This document shows positions 16,996-25,164 of a stretch of 64,000 bases of DNA, piece after piece; the stretch's first letter is position 1, and each line of letters begins with the position of its first letter. The stretch is from positions 1 through 64,000 of the forward strand of contig CAVTZF010000029.1 of the NCBI GenBank assembly GCA_963739095.1. The letters run 5' to 3'. A program made the translations under genes and the position numbers. The notes beneath the pieces were generated by a model. That model made no database searches and was not told where the DNA came from. It was given only the letters and a program-made list of their open reading frames with translations. This stretch comes from JACVRW01 sp963739095. GTDB lineage: Bacteria > Actinomycetota > Thermoleophilia > Solirubrobacterales > Thermoleophilaceae.

Positions 16996-17073
16996 ATGAC
17001 CCACAAGACCACACACGGGCAGCACTGCACTTGTCATAGCTGCGCGCCGAAGGCGCAGCCGACGAAGGGCTAG
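16996..17073 (+). CDS. Candidate 25-residue Cys/His-rich microprotein
   Basis: The reading frame ATG to TAG encodes 25 residues with HCTCHSC in the middle (residues 10-16), flanked by Thr/Lys/His. A GAGGAAG Shine-Dalgarno ends a few bases before the ATG. The stop TAG shares a CTAG tetranucleotide with the stop of the convergent 74-residue gene, the same junction used by five other gene pairs in this window, which favours a real gene. The Cys/His cluster could bind zinc or copper. No family recognised. An in-frame GTG at 16951 could extend it. Confidence 0.4.
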   Translation: MTHKTTHGQHCTCHSCAPKAQPTKG

Positions 17074-17294
17074 GAGGGCGCGCCGACTCGCTCGGCGAGC
17101 AGCTGGTCGAGCTTCGCGTGCAGCTCTCCGATGGAGCGTGCGTCGACGACGACGAAGGCGTCCCCGAACAGCAGCCAGCCGAGCCGCACGTTCGTGACCT
17201 CGGCCAGCCGCCATAGCTCGTGCCAGGGGATCGCGCTGTGGCATAGCGACCACAGCCCCCGTCTCCGCTGTCGTGCGATGGTGATCTCGCCCAA
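17070..17294 (-). CDS. Small hypothetical protein, 74 residues
   Basis: The ORF has gene-like codon use (third positions mostly G/C) and a soluble, mixed composition: GEITIARQRRRGLWSLCHSA at the start and FGDAFVVVDARSIGELHAKL near the end, with predicted alternating strand and helix. It shares a CTAG double stop with the microprotein gene on the other strand and is divergent from radA (55 bp apart). I do not recognise a family, and no function can be proposed. Confidence 0.5.
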   Translation of the reverse strand: MGEITIARQRRRGLWSLCHSAIPWHELWRLAEVTNVRLGWLLFGDAFVVVDARSIGELHAKLDQLLAERVGAPS

Positions 17295-17348
17295 CGCCGA
17301 GGCGCCCCGCCGGGGCTAAGCCGTCCTGCTGCCGCTTAGCCTCGCAGC

Positions 17349-18716
17349 ATGGCTCGATCCGCCACCGTCTTCGCCTGCTCGTCGTGCGGGCACGAGAGCC
17401 CGAAGTGGCACGGCCGCTGCCCGGGCTGCGGCGAGTGGAACACGCTCGTCGAGGAGAGGCGGGTGGCGGCGCCGCGCGCGGCAGCCGGGAGCGGGAAAGG
17501 CAGCACGAGCCGTGGCCGCGCGCTCAAGCCCGTCGCGCTCGGCGACGTCGAGGCCGCCAGGATCGAGCGCCTCGGCACCGGCATCGGCGAGCTCGACCGG
17601 GTGCTCGGCGGCGGCGTCGTGCCGGGCTCGCTCGTATTGATCGGCGGTTCGCCCGGCATCGGCAAGTCGACGCTCACGAGCGCCGCGCTCGGCAACCTCG
17701 CCGCCGCCGGGCGCAACGTCCTGTACGTCTCGGGCGAGGAGTCGGCCGCGCAGGTCAAGCTGCGCGCCCAGCGCCTCGGCGCCGCCGCGCTGACCGTCCC
17801 GATCGTGGCCGAGACCGACCTCGACGCGGTGCTCGCCACGATCGACGCCGAGCGCCCCGACGTGTGCGTCGTCGACTCCGTGCAGGTGCTCTACGACCCG
17901 GCCATGTCGGGCAGCCCGGGCTCGGTCGGGCAGGTGCGCGAGGTGGCGGGCCGGCTGATGCGGCTGGCGAAGGAGCGCGGCATCGCGGTGATCCTCGTCG
18001 GGCACGTGACCAAGGAGGGCTCGATCGCGGGACCGCGCGTGCTCGAGCACCTCGTCGACTGCGTGCTCTCGTTCGAGGGCGAGCGCGAGCGCACCTACCG
18101 CACTCTCCGCGCGCTGAAGAACCGCTTCGGCTCGACGAACGAGGTCGGCGTCTTCGAGATGCACGAGAACGGCCTCGTCGAGGTCGAGGATGCGAGCGCG
18201 CGCTTCGTCACCGAGGCCACGCGCGCGCCGGGCTCGGTCGTGCTCTGCTCGATGGAGGGCTCACGCCCCTTGCTCGTCGAGGTTCAGGCGCTCGTGGCGC
18301 CGAGCGAGCTCGTCCCGCCGCGGCGGGTGGCCAACGGCGTCGACCGCAACCGGCTCGCGCTGGTGCTGGCCGTGCTCGCGCGCCACGGCGGCGCGTCGCT
18401 CGGCGGCAGCGACGTCTTCGTCTCGGTCGCCGGCGGCGTGCGCGTGGACGAGCCGGGCGCCGACCTCGCGATCGCGCTGGCGCTCGCTTCCGCGGCGCGC
18501 GGCACGCAGCTGGGCGGCGACAAGCCGCTGGCCGCCTTTGGCGAGCTCGGTCTGACCGGGGAGCTTCGCCACGTCGGCCACCCTGACCGGCGCCTCGCCG
18601 AGGCGAGCAAGTTCGGGCTGACCGAGGTGATCCATCCTGCCAAGGGCGTCGCCACACTGCGCCAGGCGCTCGCCGCAGCCGGGAGCGGCCGGAGCGCCGA
18701 GCGTGTCGCCGCCTGA
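17349..18716 (+). CDS. DNA repair protein RadA (Sms)
   Basis: A 455-residue RadA, the usual length. Order: a four-cysteine zinc finger at residues ~9-30 (CSSCGHESPKWHGRCPGCG), a RecA-like ATPase with Walker A GGSPGIGKST at ~98, the RadA-specific KNRFGSTNEVGVF near 258, and a Lon-protease-like C-terminal domain (DEPGADLAIALALAS). RadA drives branch migration of recombination intermediates. In many bacteria radA is followed directly by disA; here disA comes 11 kb later, after the methylamine genes. Confidence 0.95.
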   Translation: MARSATVFACSSCGHESPKWHGRCPGCGEWNTLVEERRVAAPRAAAGSGKGSTSRGRALKPVALGDVEAARIERLGTGIGELDRVLGGGVVPGSLVLIGGSPGIGKSTLTSAALGNLAAAGRNVLYVSGEESAAQVKLRAQRLGAAALTVPIVAETDLDAVLATIDAERPDVCVVDSVQVLYDPAMSGSPGSVGQVREVAGRLMRLAKERGIAVILVGHVTKEGSIAGPRVLEHLVDCVLSFEGERERTYRTLRALKNRFGSTNEVGVFEMHENGLVEVEDASARFVTEATRAPGSVVLCSMEGSRPLLVEVQALVAPSELVPPRRVANGVDRNRLALVLAVLARHGGASLGGSDVFVSVAGGVRVDEPGADLAIALALASAARGTQLGGDKPLAAFGELGLTGELRHVGHPDRRLAEASKFGLTEVIHPAKGVATLRQALAAAGSGRSAERVAA

Positions 18717-18721
18717 GCGCC

Positions 18722-19108
18722 TCAGATATCCCGGTTGACTTCCGTGACCTTGCCGGTGTTCGCGTCGATTTGAACCGTGGCGAGCCGCCGGAAGGTGTTC
18801 TTCCGCTCACCCGGGATCGACAGCGAAACGATCCAGTAGGGCTTCGAGTTGAGGCCCTGGCGCAGCATCCGGATCTGCGTACGCTCGGGCTCGAAGTTCA
18901 CCTGACGCTCGGCGATCACGATCGCCTGCTCCTCGCTGATCCGCACCTGCGACTGCTGGCAGCCGCGCCCGACGACGAGCGCCAGCACGAACACGGCCAC
19001 GAGGACGAGGACGCGCGGCCAGGTTACTCCCGGCAGGGAGCGTGGGCGAGTGGTCTCAGAGGGTTGGACGGAACTCGTTCCCGATGTTCGTGAAGAGCAC
19101 GACCACAA
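18722..19108 (-). CDS. Membrane-anchored PepSY-like small protein
   Basis: The core is a single transmembrane helix (RVLVLVAVFVLALVVG) followed by ~85 extracytoplasmic residues reading VRISEEQAIVIAERQVNF ... YWIVSLSIPG ... LATVQIDANTGKVTEV, the helix-strand pattern of PepSY-type domains. It is the last gene of the amt operon, six bases from the radA stop on the other strand. The start is uncertain: the TTG at 19108 overlaps the preceding 55-residue gene by 53 bp and has no Shine-Dalgarno, and GTG codons lie inside the membrane helix (first at 19000). A role in transport or envelope control is only a guess. Confidence 0.55.
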   Translation of the reverse strand: MWSCSSRTSGTSSVQPSETTRPRSLPGVTWPRVLVLVAVFVLALVVGRGCQQSQVRISEEQAIVIAERQVNFEPERTQIRMLRQGLNSKPYWIVSLSIPGERKNTFRRLATVQIDANTGKVTEVNRDI

Positions 19109-19223
19109 GGACGATGATCACGCACAGGATCGAAATCGCAAGCATCGCGACCTCGAAGCCCTTCACATGCGTCTGCTTCGGCGGGAACTCGATCTGGTGC
19201 TTGCTGCTGCCGTTGTCGATCAC
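19056..19223 (-). CDS. 55-residue single-span membrane protein in amt operon
   Basis: A short frame from GTG 19223 to TGA 19056. The start is supported by GGAAGGAG six bases upstream. The protein is a soluble N-terminus with KHQIEFPPKQTHVKG and one membrane helix (VAMLAISILCVIIVLVVVLF), ending NEFRPTL. It lies 15 bp after the 109-residue membrane gene and 0.36 kb after amt on the same strand, so all are probably one transcript. No family recognised; it might be an accessory subunit of the transporter. Confidence 0.6.
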   Translation of the reverse strand: MIDNGSSKHQIEFPPKQTHVKGFEVAMLAISILCVIIVLVVVLFTNIGNEFRPTL

Positions 19224-19238
19224 AGGGCTCTCCTTCCC

Positions 19239-19568
19239 CTACGCGCCGGGCTGGGCCGGGGGTGGGTCGTCCGGGGCCGCCGGCCTCCGGCCGATGCGGG
19301 CGACGTGGCCGACGAGCTGGCGATTCTCGTAGACGATCCAGGCGATCAACACCAGCACCGTTACGACGATCCCGAGCCACGTGAGGATGTAGTAGAGGGT
19401 CTCGGCCGAGCTGCCGTCCTCGCCGTACGTCGAGCCCGGCATGAACGTGCCGAAGCCGGCGCAGTCCGCGTAGCGGTCCTGCAGGATGAAGTCGAGCGAG
19501 TCGTCCGGCGGCGTGGCCCCCTCGCGGTGGACGATGCAGTCGGGTGCGCTGTCGATCAATAGCGGCAT
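19239..19568 (-). CDS. 109-residue single-span membrane protein downstream of amt
   Basis: The N-terminal ~60 residues are soluble with three cysteines and acidic (DSLDFILQDRYADCAG), then one membrane helix (LYYILTWLGIVVTVLVLIAWIVY) and a short basic/Pro-rich tail. It begins 19 bp after the amt stop codon on the same strand, so co-transcription is nearly certain. I do not recognise the family. Together with the 55-residue protein it forms a conserved-looking small-protein pair that might regulate or assemble with the Amt channel. Confidence 0.6.
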   Translation of the reverse strand: MPLLIDSAPDCIVHREGATPPDDSLDFILQDRYADCAGFGTFMPGSTYGEDGSSAETLYYILTWLGIVVTVLVLIAWIVYENRQLVGHVARIGRRPAAPDDPPPAQPGA

Positions 19569-19587
19569 GTCGCCTCCCTCGGTCGCG

Positions 19588-21027
19588 TCACCGTCGGATC
19601 ACCTCGCTGTGTGCCTCGGCAATCACCGCGTCGGCCTCCACGATCGTGCCGTCGGGCTCGATCAGGCGCTCGCTCACGACCGCCACCTCGGGCAGGTAGA
19701 GGTCCTGGTGGTACTCGACCACGTCGAGGCCCTCGAGCTCGACCTCCGGCGGCACCCGCAGCAGGTTGAGCTTCTTCAGGATGAACGACGCCACCCAACC
19801 GCTGAGGAAGCCGAGCGGCAGGAAGGTCGCGATGCCGATCAGCTGGCCCCAGAGCGAGCTGTCGACGTTGTTGAGCCCGGTCGGGTAGCCGGCTGCGAAG
19901 ACGCCCACCCAGAGCACGCCGAGGAAGCCCGAGAAGCCGTGCACAGCCACGGCGCCGACCACGTCGTCGACCCGCATCTTCTTCTCGATCCAGTTGCCCG
20001 CGTAGACCGCCATCGCAGCGGAGACGATCGCAATCAGGTAGGCGAGCGTCGGCGCGTACACGTCCGCGCCCGCGGAGACGCTGATCACGCCGGCGAGGCC
20101 GCCGGAGACGGTCCAGAACGGGTCACCGCGCGAGGCGAAGTAGCCGCCCGTGAACCCGCCGGCGAAGCCGAACGTGATCACCATCGTGATCGTGCCGAGC
20201 GTCGTCGGCGACAGGTAGATGTTCGCCCAGCCCGGGAAGACGGTCGACGAGATCACGAGGCAGGCGCCGTAGAAGGCGTAGAAGCCCGTGAAGATCAGCA
20301 TGAGCCCGAGCAGCGTCCGGTGCAGGTCGTGCGGGCGGAACGCCCGCGCGAGACCGTCCCGGGTGTACTTCCCTATTCGCGGCCCGAGGTTGAAGAGCAC
20401 GCCGAGCGTGAACGCTCCCGCCACGCCGTGAACCACGCCCGAGGCGATCGAGTCGTGGAAGCCGAAGCGCAGCGTCAGCCAGCCGCCCGCGCTCCAGCCC
20501 CACGCGGCGTCGAGGATCCAAACCACCGAGCCGAGCAGGCACGCGAGCACGAGGTAGGCCGACAGCCGCACCCGCTCCAGCAGCGCTCCGGACATGATCG
20601 AGGCCGTCGTCCAGGAGAACAGCAGGAAGGCCAGGAAGAAGATCAGGTTGATGTTGTTCGTCAGGTTCGGCCCGAAGGTGTCGGACCAGGGGATGCCGCC
20701 CTGGCAGGCGACCGCCGTGAAGTCGCTCGAGTTCGGGCCGATCGGCGGGATTCCCGGCTGGTTGCAGTTGTAGATCCACCAGCCGACGTAGTAGAAGGTC
20801 GGGGTGACGACCGCGATCGTGAGGATGTTCTTCATCGCGGTCGCGAGCACGTTCTTGCGGCGCACCACGCCCGCCTCGTAGGTCATGAAGCCCACGTGGA
20901 TGAGCCACATGAGCACGACCGTGAAGAAGTAGAACTGCTCGCCCAGGATCACGCTGTCCCTGGTGAGGCCCTCGGCAGGAGCCGCCTCGTTCAGGTTCCC
21001 CACCTGGGCGATGACGAAGTCGATCAT
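19588..21027 (-). CDS. Ammonium/methylammonium transporter (Amt/MEP family)
   Basis: A 479-residue Amt channel, somewhat longer than E. coli AmtB and with an extra acidic C-terminal tail (~60 residues). The twin pore histidines are present: ASGVVHGVAG (His168-type) and AVAVHGFSGFLG (His318-type). Eleven membrane spans are expected. Amt channels conduct ammonium and methylammonium. Here the regulator next door and the gmaS/mgsABC genes share TGTG-N7-CACA sites with its promoter, so methylammonium uptake is the likely role. A GGGAGGA Shine-Dalgarno precedes the start. No glnK follows; two small membrane proteins occupy that place. Confidence 0.85.
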   Translation of the reverse strand: MIDFVIAQVGNLNEAAPAEGLTRDSVILGEQFYFFTVVLMWLIHVGFMTYEAGVVRRKNVLATAMKNILTIAVVTPTFYYVGWWIYNCNQPGIPPIGPNSSDFTAVACQGGIPWSDTFGPNLTNNINLIFFLAFLLFSWTTASIMSGALLERVRLSAYLVLACLLGSVVWILDAAWGWSAGGWLTLRFGFHDSIASGVVHGVAGAFTLGVLFNLGPRIGKYTRDGLARAFRPHDLHRTLLGLMLIFTGFYAFYGACLVISSTVFPGWANIYLSPTTLGTITMVITFGFAGGFTGGYFASRGDPFWTVSGGLAGVISVSAGADVYAPTLAYLIAIVSAAMAVYAGNWIEKKMRVDDVVGAVAVHGFSGFLGVLWVGVFAAGYPTGLNNVDSSLWGQLIGIATFLPLGFLSGWVASFILKKLNLLRVPPEVELEGLDVVEYHQDLYLPEVAVVSERLIEPDGTIVEADAVIAEAHSEVIRR

Positions 21028-21137
21028 GCAGTCCTCCCGCCGGCTCCGGCCGTCATGTCGTGCAGAGCATCCCTCATGAGGCGGACATCACAGTCACCTG
21101 ACCGGGCGACCGTAATCGCGCCAGACTCGGGCCGCAA

Positions 21138-21152
21138 TGTGACCTGCGCACA
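21138..21152. promoter_or_regulatory. TGTG-N7-CACA site A1
   Basis: TGTGACCTGCGCACA, one of two sites in the 210-bp divergent region between amt and the GAF/PucR regulator. It is 33 bp (about three helical turns) from site A2. On the other strand it reads CTGTGCGCAGGTCACAT, in line with the other three copies. Confidence 0.5.
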
Positions 21153-21170
21153 GCTTTGAGGCGCTACGAG

Positions 21171-21185
21171 TGTGGGATGCTCACA
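21171..21185. promoter_or_regulatory. TGTG-N7-CACA site A2
   Basis: TGTGGGATGCTCACA, preceded by G and followed by T. The frame GTGTGGGA-N3-N-CACAT is nearly the same as the gmaS/mgsA site B2 (GTGTGGGAACCGCACAT). It is likely bound by the regulator encoded immediately downstream. Confidence 0.6.
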
Positions 21186-21237
21186 TAGGGGCCGCGCGGC
21201 GGCCGGGCTACCATGCCGCGACGAAAGGAGGGCTCGC

Positions 21238-23001
21238 ATGACGGTCTCACCGGTCACCGGAGGCGGCGATGTCCTCGACCGCGTGCGCCGCGAGAACGAG
21301 ACGCTGTACGCGGTCATCAAGACCGTCTCCTCGTCGCTTGCGTTGGAGCGGGTCCTCTCCGGGATCATCGAGATCGCGACCGACGCCACGCGCTGCCATG
21401 CCGCCTTCATCTACTTCCTGAAGGGTGAGCGGCTCGTGCTCGAGGCCGCCTCGCCGCCCTACGCGCACCTCGTCGGCAAGCTCGAGTGGGGCATCGACGA
21501 GGGGCTGACCGGCTGGGTCGCGCGCACGCGCAAGCCCGAGTTCATCCGCGAGCGGGCGATGCAGGACCCGCGCATGAAGTACGTGCCGGAGCTCGAGGAG
21601 GAGCGCTTCCAGTCGATGGTCGCCGTGCCCCTGCTGTACCGCTCCGGAGCGGTGATCGGTGTGGTCGTCCTGCACACCGAGGCGCCGCGCGAGTTCGACG
21701 ACGACGTTCTCAAGTTCCTCGTCCACACCGCCTCGCTCGCGGCCGGCGCGATCGAGAACGCCCAGCTCTACGAGGAGACGCGCCGGCGCGTCGACGCGCT
21801 CACCACGCTCACGCGGCTGAGCCAGGCGCTCGCCGCCGTGACGCTGCGCGAGGACCTGCACGACGCGGTCACGCGCGGCGCGCGCGAGCTGCTCGGCGCA
21901 GACACCTGTCAGATCTGGCGGCTCGACCACGAGGCCGACGAGCTCGTGCTTGCCGCGGCCGACCCACCCGAGCCTGACGGGAACACGCCGCGCCCGGGCC
22001 GGGCGGCGCTGCTGCTCGACATGGTTCGCCGTGGCGACGCGTCAAGCAGCGCCGACGGCGAGCGGCTGCTCGCCGCGCCGCTCACGGCGGGCGACGAGCA
22101 GCTCGGCCTCCTCTGCTGCGGGCTGAGCGGGCGCTCCTTCGGGGAGGAGGACGCCGGGCTGCTGCGCGCGGTCGCCAACCAGACGGCGGTTGGGCTGAAG
22201 AAGGCCGAGCTGATCGAGCGCCTGACGGCCGAGAACATCGTCAAGGACATGTTCGAGGCGCTCGCCGCCGGCTCGGTGCAGACGGCGGAGGTCAAGGCCG
22301 GCGAGGCGCGCTGCGACCTCAGCCGCCGGCACGTCTTCCTTCACGTCGAGCGAGCGCCGGAGGCCGAGGAGGCGCCCTGGCCGGAGCTCGCCGCCCGGGT
22401 GCAGTCGCGGCTGCGACGCCTGCACCGGCGCGCCTTCTTCGACGCCCGCCATGACTCCCTGCGCGCGCTCGTGCCGCTGCCGGCGCTCGACCAGGGCGCG
22501 ACCGAGCAGCTGCGGCTCGCCTGCGAGGAGCTTGGGATGGAGCTCGGCGTCGACATCGGCGTGAGCGACGCCGAGCGCGGTGCCGCGAGCGCGCGCCGGC
22601 GCATGCGCGAAGCGGCGGACGCGGCGCGGATCGCACGCTCGCTGGCCGCCGCGGGTGGCGCCGTCTCCTACGAGCGGCTTGGCGCCTACCGCTACCTCGT
22701 CAACCTCGAGCTCGACGAGGCGCCGCGCGACCGCTACGGCCAGGCCGTGAGCGCGCTGATCGACTACGACCGCGACCGCAACGCCAACCTCGTCGACACG
22801 CTCGAGCGCTACCTGGCCGCCCGCTGCAGCGTCGCGGCGAGCGCCCGCGCCCTCTACATCCACCCCAACACCGTGCGGCAGCGGCTCGAGCGCATCCAGC
22901 AGATCACGAAGCTCGACCTGCGCGAGGAGGACCTGCTCTCGCTCGAGCTCGCGCTGAAGGTGGCGCGCCTTCGGCGAGTGCGCGAGGAGAGCGGCGCGTG
23001 A
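21238..23001 (+). CDS. GAF-domain PucR-type transcriptional regulator
   Basis: A 587-residue regulator. Residues ~10-185 form a GAF domain (LSGIIEIATDATRCHAAFIY, VPLLYRSGAVIGVVVLHTE); ~195-335 form a second one (CQIWRLDHEADELVLAA, LLRAVANQTAVGLKKAEL). The C-terminal ~60 residues are the PucR helix-turn-helix (LVDTLERYLAARCSVAASAR, then LYIHPNTVRQRLERIQQITKLDL). GAF domains sense small ligands. The start has AAAGGAGGG upstream. It is divergent from amt; two TGTG-N7-CACA sites lie in its promoter and two more in the gmaS/mgsA promoter, so it is the best candidate for the methylamine regulator. Ligand unknown. Confidence 0.8.
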   Translation: MTVSPVTGGGDVLDRVRRENETLYAVIKTVSSSLALERVLSGIIEIATDATRCHAAFIYFLKGERLVLEAASPPYAHLVGKLEWGIDEGLTGWVARTRKPEFIRERAMQDPRMKYVPELEEERFQSMVAVPLLYRSGAVIGVVVLHTEAPREFDDDVLKFLVHTASLAAGAIENAQLYEETRRRVDALTTLTRLSQALAAVTLREDLHDAVTRGARELLGADTCQIWRLDHEADELVLAAADPPEPDGNTPRPGRAALLLDMVRRGDASSSADGERLLAAPLTAGDEQLGLLCCGLSGRSFGEEDAGLLRAVANQTAVGLKKAELIERLTAENIVKDMFEALAAGSVQTAEVKAGEARCDLSRRHVFLHVERAPEAEEAPWPELAARVQSRLRRLHRRAFFDARHDSLRALVPLPALDQGATEQLRLACEELGMELGVDIGVSDAERGAASARRRMREAADAARIARSLAAAGGAVSYERLGAYRYLVNLELDEAPRDRYGQAVSALIDYDRDRNANLVDTLERYLAARCSVAASARALYIHPNTVRQRLERIQQITKLDLREEDLLSLELALKVARLRRVREESGA

Positions 23002-23009
23002 CGCCGGGC

Positions 23010-23234
23010 TCAGGCGCTCCGGCGCCGCCGGCGCGTCGTGAGCCAGATCCAGAACGCGCCGAAGCCGATGACGTTCGTCAGGAACACGAGCAGGACCCAC
23101 CACGCCTTGATCAGGAACGGGTCCGGCTCGTTGCGCAACTCGACCGCCGTCAGGTAGCACATGATCAGGAGTGCGATCAGCAGGACGATCGGCAACTGGC
23201 CGATGAGGACGAACAGGATCACGGCGCGAGTCAC
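23010..23234 (-). CDS. Small two-helix membrane protein (PLDc_N-like)
   Basis: 74 residues with two membrane helices: VILFVLIGQLPIVLLIALLI, and AWWVLLVFLTNVIGFGAFWI followed by an arginine tail. The second helix pattern (WVLLVFLTNVIG-x-F-x-W) resembles the PLDc_N domain found in small membrane proteins and at the N-terminus of cardiolipin synthases. It is convergent with the regulator gene, nine bases apart. Role unknown. Confidence 0.6.
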   Translation of the reverse strand: MTRAVILFVLIGQLPIVLLIALLIMCYLTAVELRNEPDPFLIKAWWVLLVFLTNVIGFGAFWIWLTTRRRRRSA

Positions 23235-23257
23235 CCTATAGCCGCGGGCTGGGCGCC

Positions 23258-23914
23258 GTGACGATCCGCGCGAAGCTGTATCTCGCGATCGCGCTGACGG
23301 TGCTGGGGCCGCTCGCGACCATCGCCGTCGCGCTGCACGGACAGAACACCCTGGACGACCGCTTCGACGAGGTTCAGGAGCGCGCCGCCCACCGCGCGCT
23401 CGCGCTCGAGCTGAAGTTCGGCATGACCGACGTGAACGGCTGGCAGACGGCCTGGGGCTACGACGACGGCGCCTCGCGCCCGATCTTCGAGCGCTCCGTG
23501 GCCGACTTCCGGCGCGACCTGCGCGAGGCCAACGAGCGCCTGACGGAGCCGCGCGAGCGCCAGCTGCTGCGCGAGTTCGAGGCCGGGTTCGCCGACTTCA
23601 TGCGGCTCGACGCGCGCTCCTGGAACGCGCTGCAGGACGGGCGCGAGGAGGTCACGAAGCGGATCCTGCTCGGCCCCGAGCTCGAGATCTTCGAGGAGAC
23701 GGCGGGGACCGCGGAGCGGCTCGCGGCCTACGAGACCCAGCAGGCTGGGGCAACCGAGGCAGCCTTCGACGACGCTCAGGATGACGTGCGCCGGCGGCTG
23801 GTCGCCGTCGCGCTCGGCGCCGCCGTCGTGATCGTGCTGCTGCTGCTCACCGCGAGCGACCTCGCGCGCATGGCGCTCGAGGGCGAGCGTCAGAGGCGCG
23901 CGCCGCAGGCGTGA
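23258..23914 (+). CDS. Membrane sensor-like protein without output domain
   Basis: 218 residues with an N-terminal membrane helix (LYLAIALTVLGPLATIAVAL), a ~145-residue extracytoplasmic helical region like the four-helix bundles of chemoreceptors and histidine kinases, and a second membrane helix (VAVALGAAVVIVLLLLTA) followed by only ~20 residues. There is no kinase, HAMP or methyl-accepting part. The GTG start at 23258 places the first helix at the N-terminus. It overlaps the antiporter gene by four bases (GTGA), so the two are translationally coupled. It may sense an ion or small molecule and act on the antiporter; this is inference. Confidence 0.6.
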   Translation: MTIRAKLYLAIALTVLGPLATIAVALHGQNTLDDRFDEVQERAAHRALALELKFGMTDVNGWQTAWGYDDGASRPIFERSVADFRRDLREANERLTEPRERQLLREFEAGFADFMRLDARSWNALQDGREEVTKRILLGPELEIFEETAGTAERLAAYETQQAGATEAAFDDAQDDVRRRLVAVALGAAVVIVLLLLTASDLARMALEGERQRRAPQA

Positions 23915-25164
23915 CGGACGACGTTCTCCTCACGCTCAGCCTGCTGCTGATCGCGGCGCTCGTGGCGCGCCTGCTCGCGTCGCTCCTGCGCGTGCCCGAG
24001 ATCCTGCTGCTGGTGGCGGTCGGTGCGCTGCTCGGCCCGTCCGTGCTCGACGTGGTCGACGTCCCGTTCGAGTCGCTCGGGGCGCAGCTGATGTTCACGC
24101 TGGGCGTGTCGATGATCCTCTTCTACGGCGGCCTGACCCTGTCGCTGCCGCTGCTGCGCAAGGTCTGGATCTCGCTCGGGATGCTCGCCGTGCCGGGCAT
24201 CTTGATCACGACGTTCGTCGTCGGCGTCGCCGCGCACTTCGCCTTCGACCTGCCCTGGTCCTCGGCCTTCCTGGTGGGCGCCGTGCTGTCGCCGACCGAC
24301 CCCGCGATCCTGATCCCGCTCTTCGCCCGCTCGCGGCTGCGGCCGAAGGTGGCGCAGACCGTCATCGCCGAGTCGGCGCTCAACGACCCGACCGGTGCGG
24401 CGCTCGCGCTTGCGCTCGCCGGCATCGTGCTCACCGGCGAGAGCTCGGTCGCCGAGCCCGTGACCGAGTTCGCCGTGGACCTCGCCATCTCGACCGTGAT
24501 CGGGATCGTGGCGGGTGTCCTGCTCTCGGCGGCGATCGCAAGCCAGCGCTCAGGGGTCTGGCGGGAGAGCTCGGCGATCGCGGTGCTCGCCGTCGTGACG
24601 ATCAGCTTCTTCTCGCTCGACAGCGCCGGCGGCAGCGGCTACCTCGGCGCCTTCCTGGCCGGGCTGATCGTGGGCAACATGGAGCACCTCGGTCTCGCGA
24701 TGCACTCACCGCACGAGGTCGACACGCATGCGTTCGCGTTCAACCTGGCCGACATCGTGACGCTGATCGTCTTCGTCGTGCTCGGGGCGAACATCCCGTT
24801 CGAGGCGCTCGGTGACAACCTCCTGCCTGCGCTTGCCGTGCTGGCCGTCCTCCTGCTCATCGCGCGGCCGATCACCGTGCTCGCCTGCGTGCTGCCGGAC
24901 CGCGGCGGAGGCTGGGAGCGGCAGGAGATCGCGTTCCTGTGCTGGACGCGCGAGACCGGCGTGATCCCAGCGGCGCTGGTGGGCGTGCTCGCCGGCCTCG
25001 GGGTTCCGAACATCGACGTGCTCGCCAGCGTGGTGGCGCTCGCGATCGTGCTCACGCTGCTGCTGCAGGCGCTGCCGGCGCCGTGGCTCGCGGAACGGCT
25101 GGGGCTCCTGGAACCGCGCACGAAGGCGGTCCCGACGGAGCCGGCCGGGCAGCAGGCCGCCTGA
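23911..25164 (+). CDS. Monovalent cation/proton antiporter (CPA family)
   Basis: A 417-residue, about 12-span antiporter. Family motifs: RVPEILLLVAVGALLGPSVL, LFYGGLTLSL, the ion-binding SPTDPAILIPLF at ~128, ESALNDPTGAALAL at ~153, and EIAFLCWTRETGVIPAALVG near residue 345. It exchanges Na+ or K+ for protons. The GTG start overlaps the stop of the membrane sensor gene. Its final codons and TGA are overlapped on the other strand by the C-terminal extension of gmaS; the last conserved gmaS codon directly abuts this TGA. Whether it belongs to the methylamine functions is unclear. Confidence 0.85.
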   Translation: MTDDVLLTLSLLLIAALVARLLASLLRVPEILLLVAVGALLGPSVLDVVDVPFESLGAQLMFTLGVSMILFYGGLTLSLPLLRKVWISLGMLAVPGILITTFVVGVAAHFAFDLPWSSAFLVGAVLSPTDPAILIPLFARSRLRPKVAQTVIAESALNDPTGAALALALAGIVLTGESSVAEPVTEFAVDLAISTVIGIVAGVLLSAAIASQRSGVWRESSAIAVLAVVTISFFSLDSAGGSGYLGAFLAGLIVGNMEHLGLAMHSPHEVDTHAFAFNLADIVTLIVFVVLGANIPFEALGDNLLPALAVLAVLLLIARPITVLACVLPDRGGGWERQEIAFLCWTRETGVIPAALVGVLAGLGVPNIDVLASVVALAIVLTLLLQALPAPWLAERLGLLEPRTKAVPTEPAGQQAA

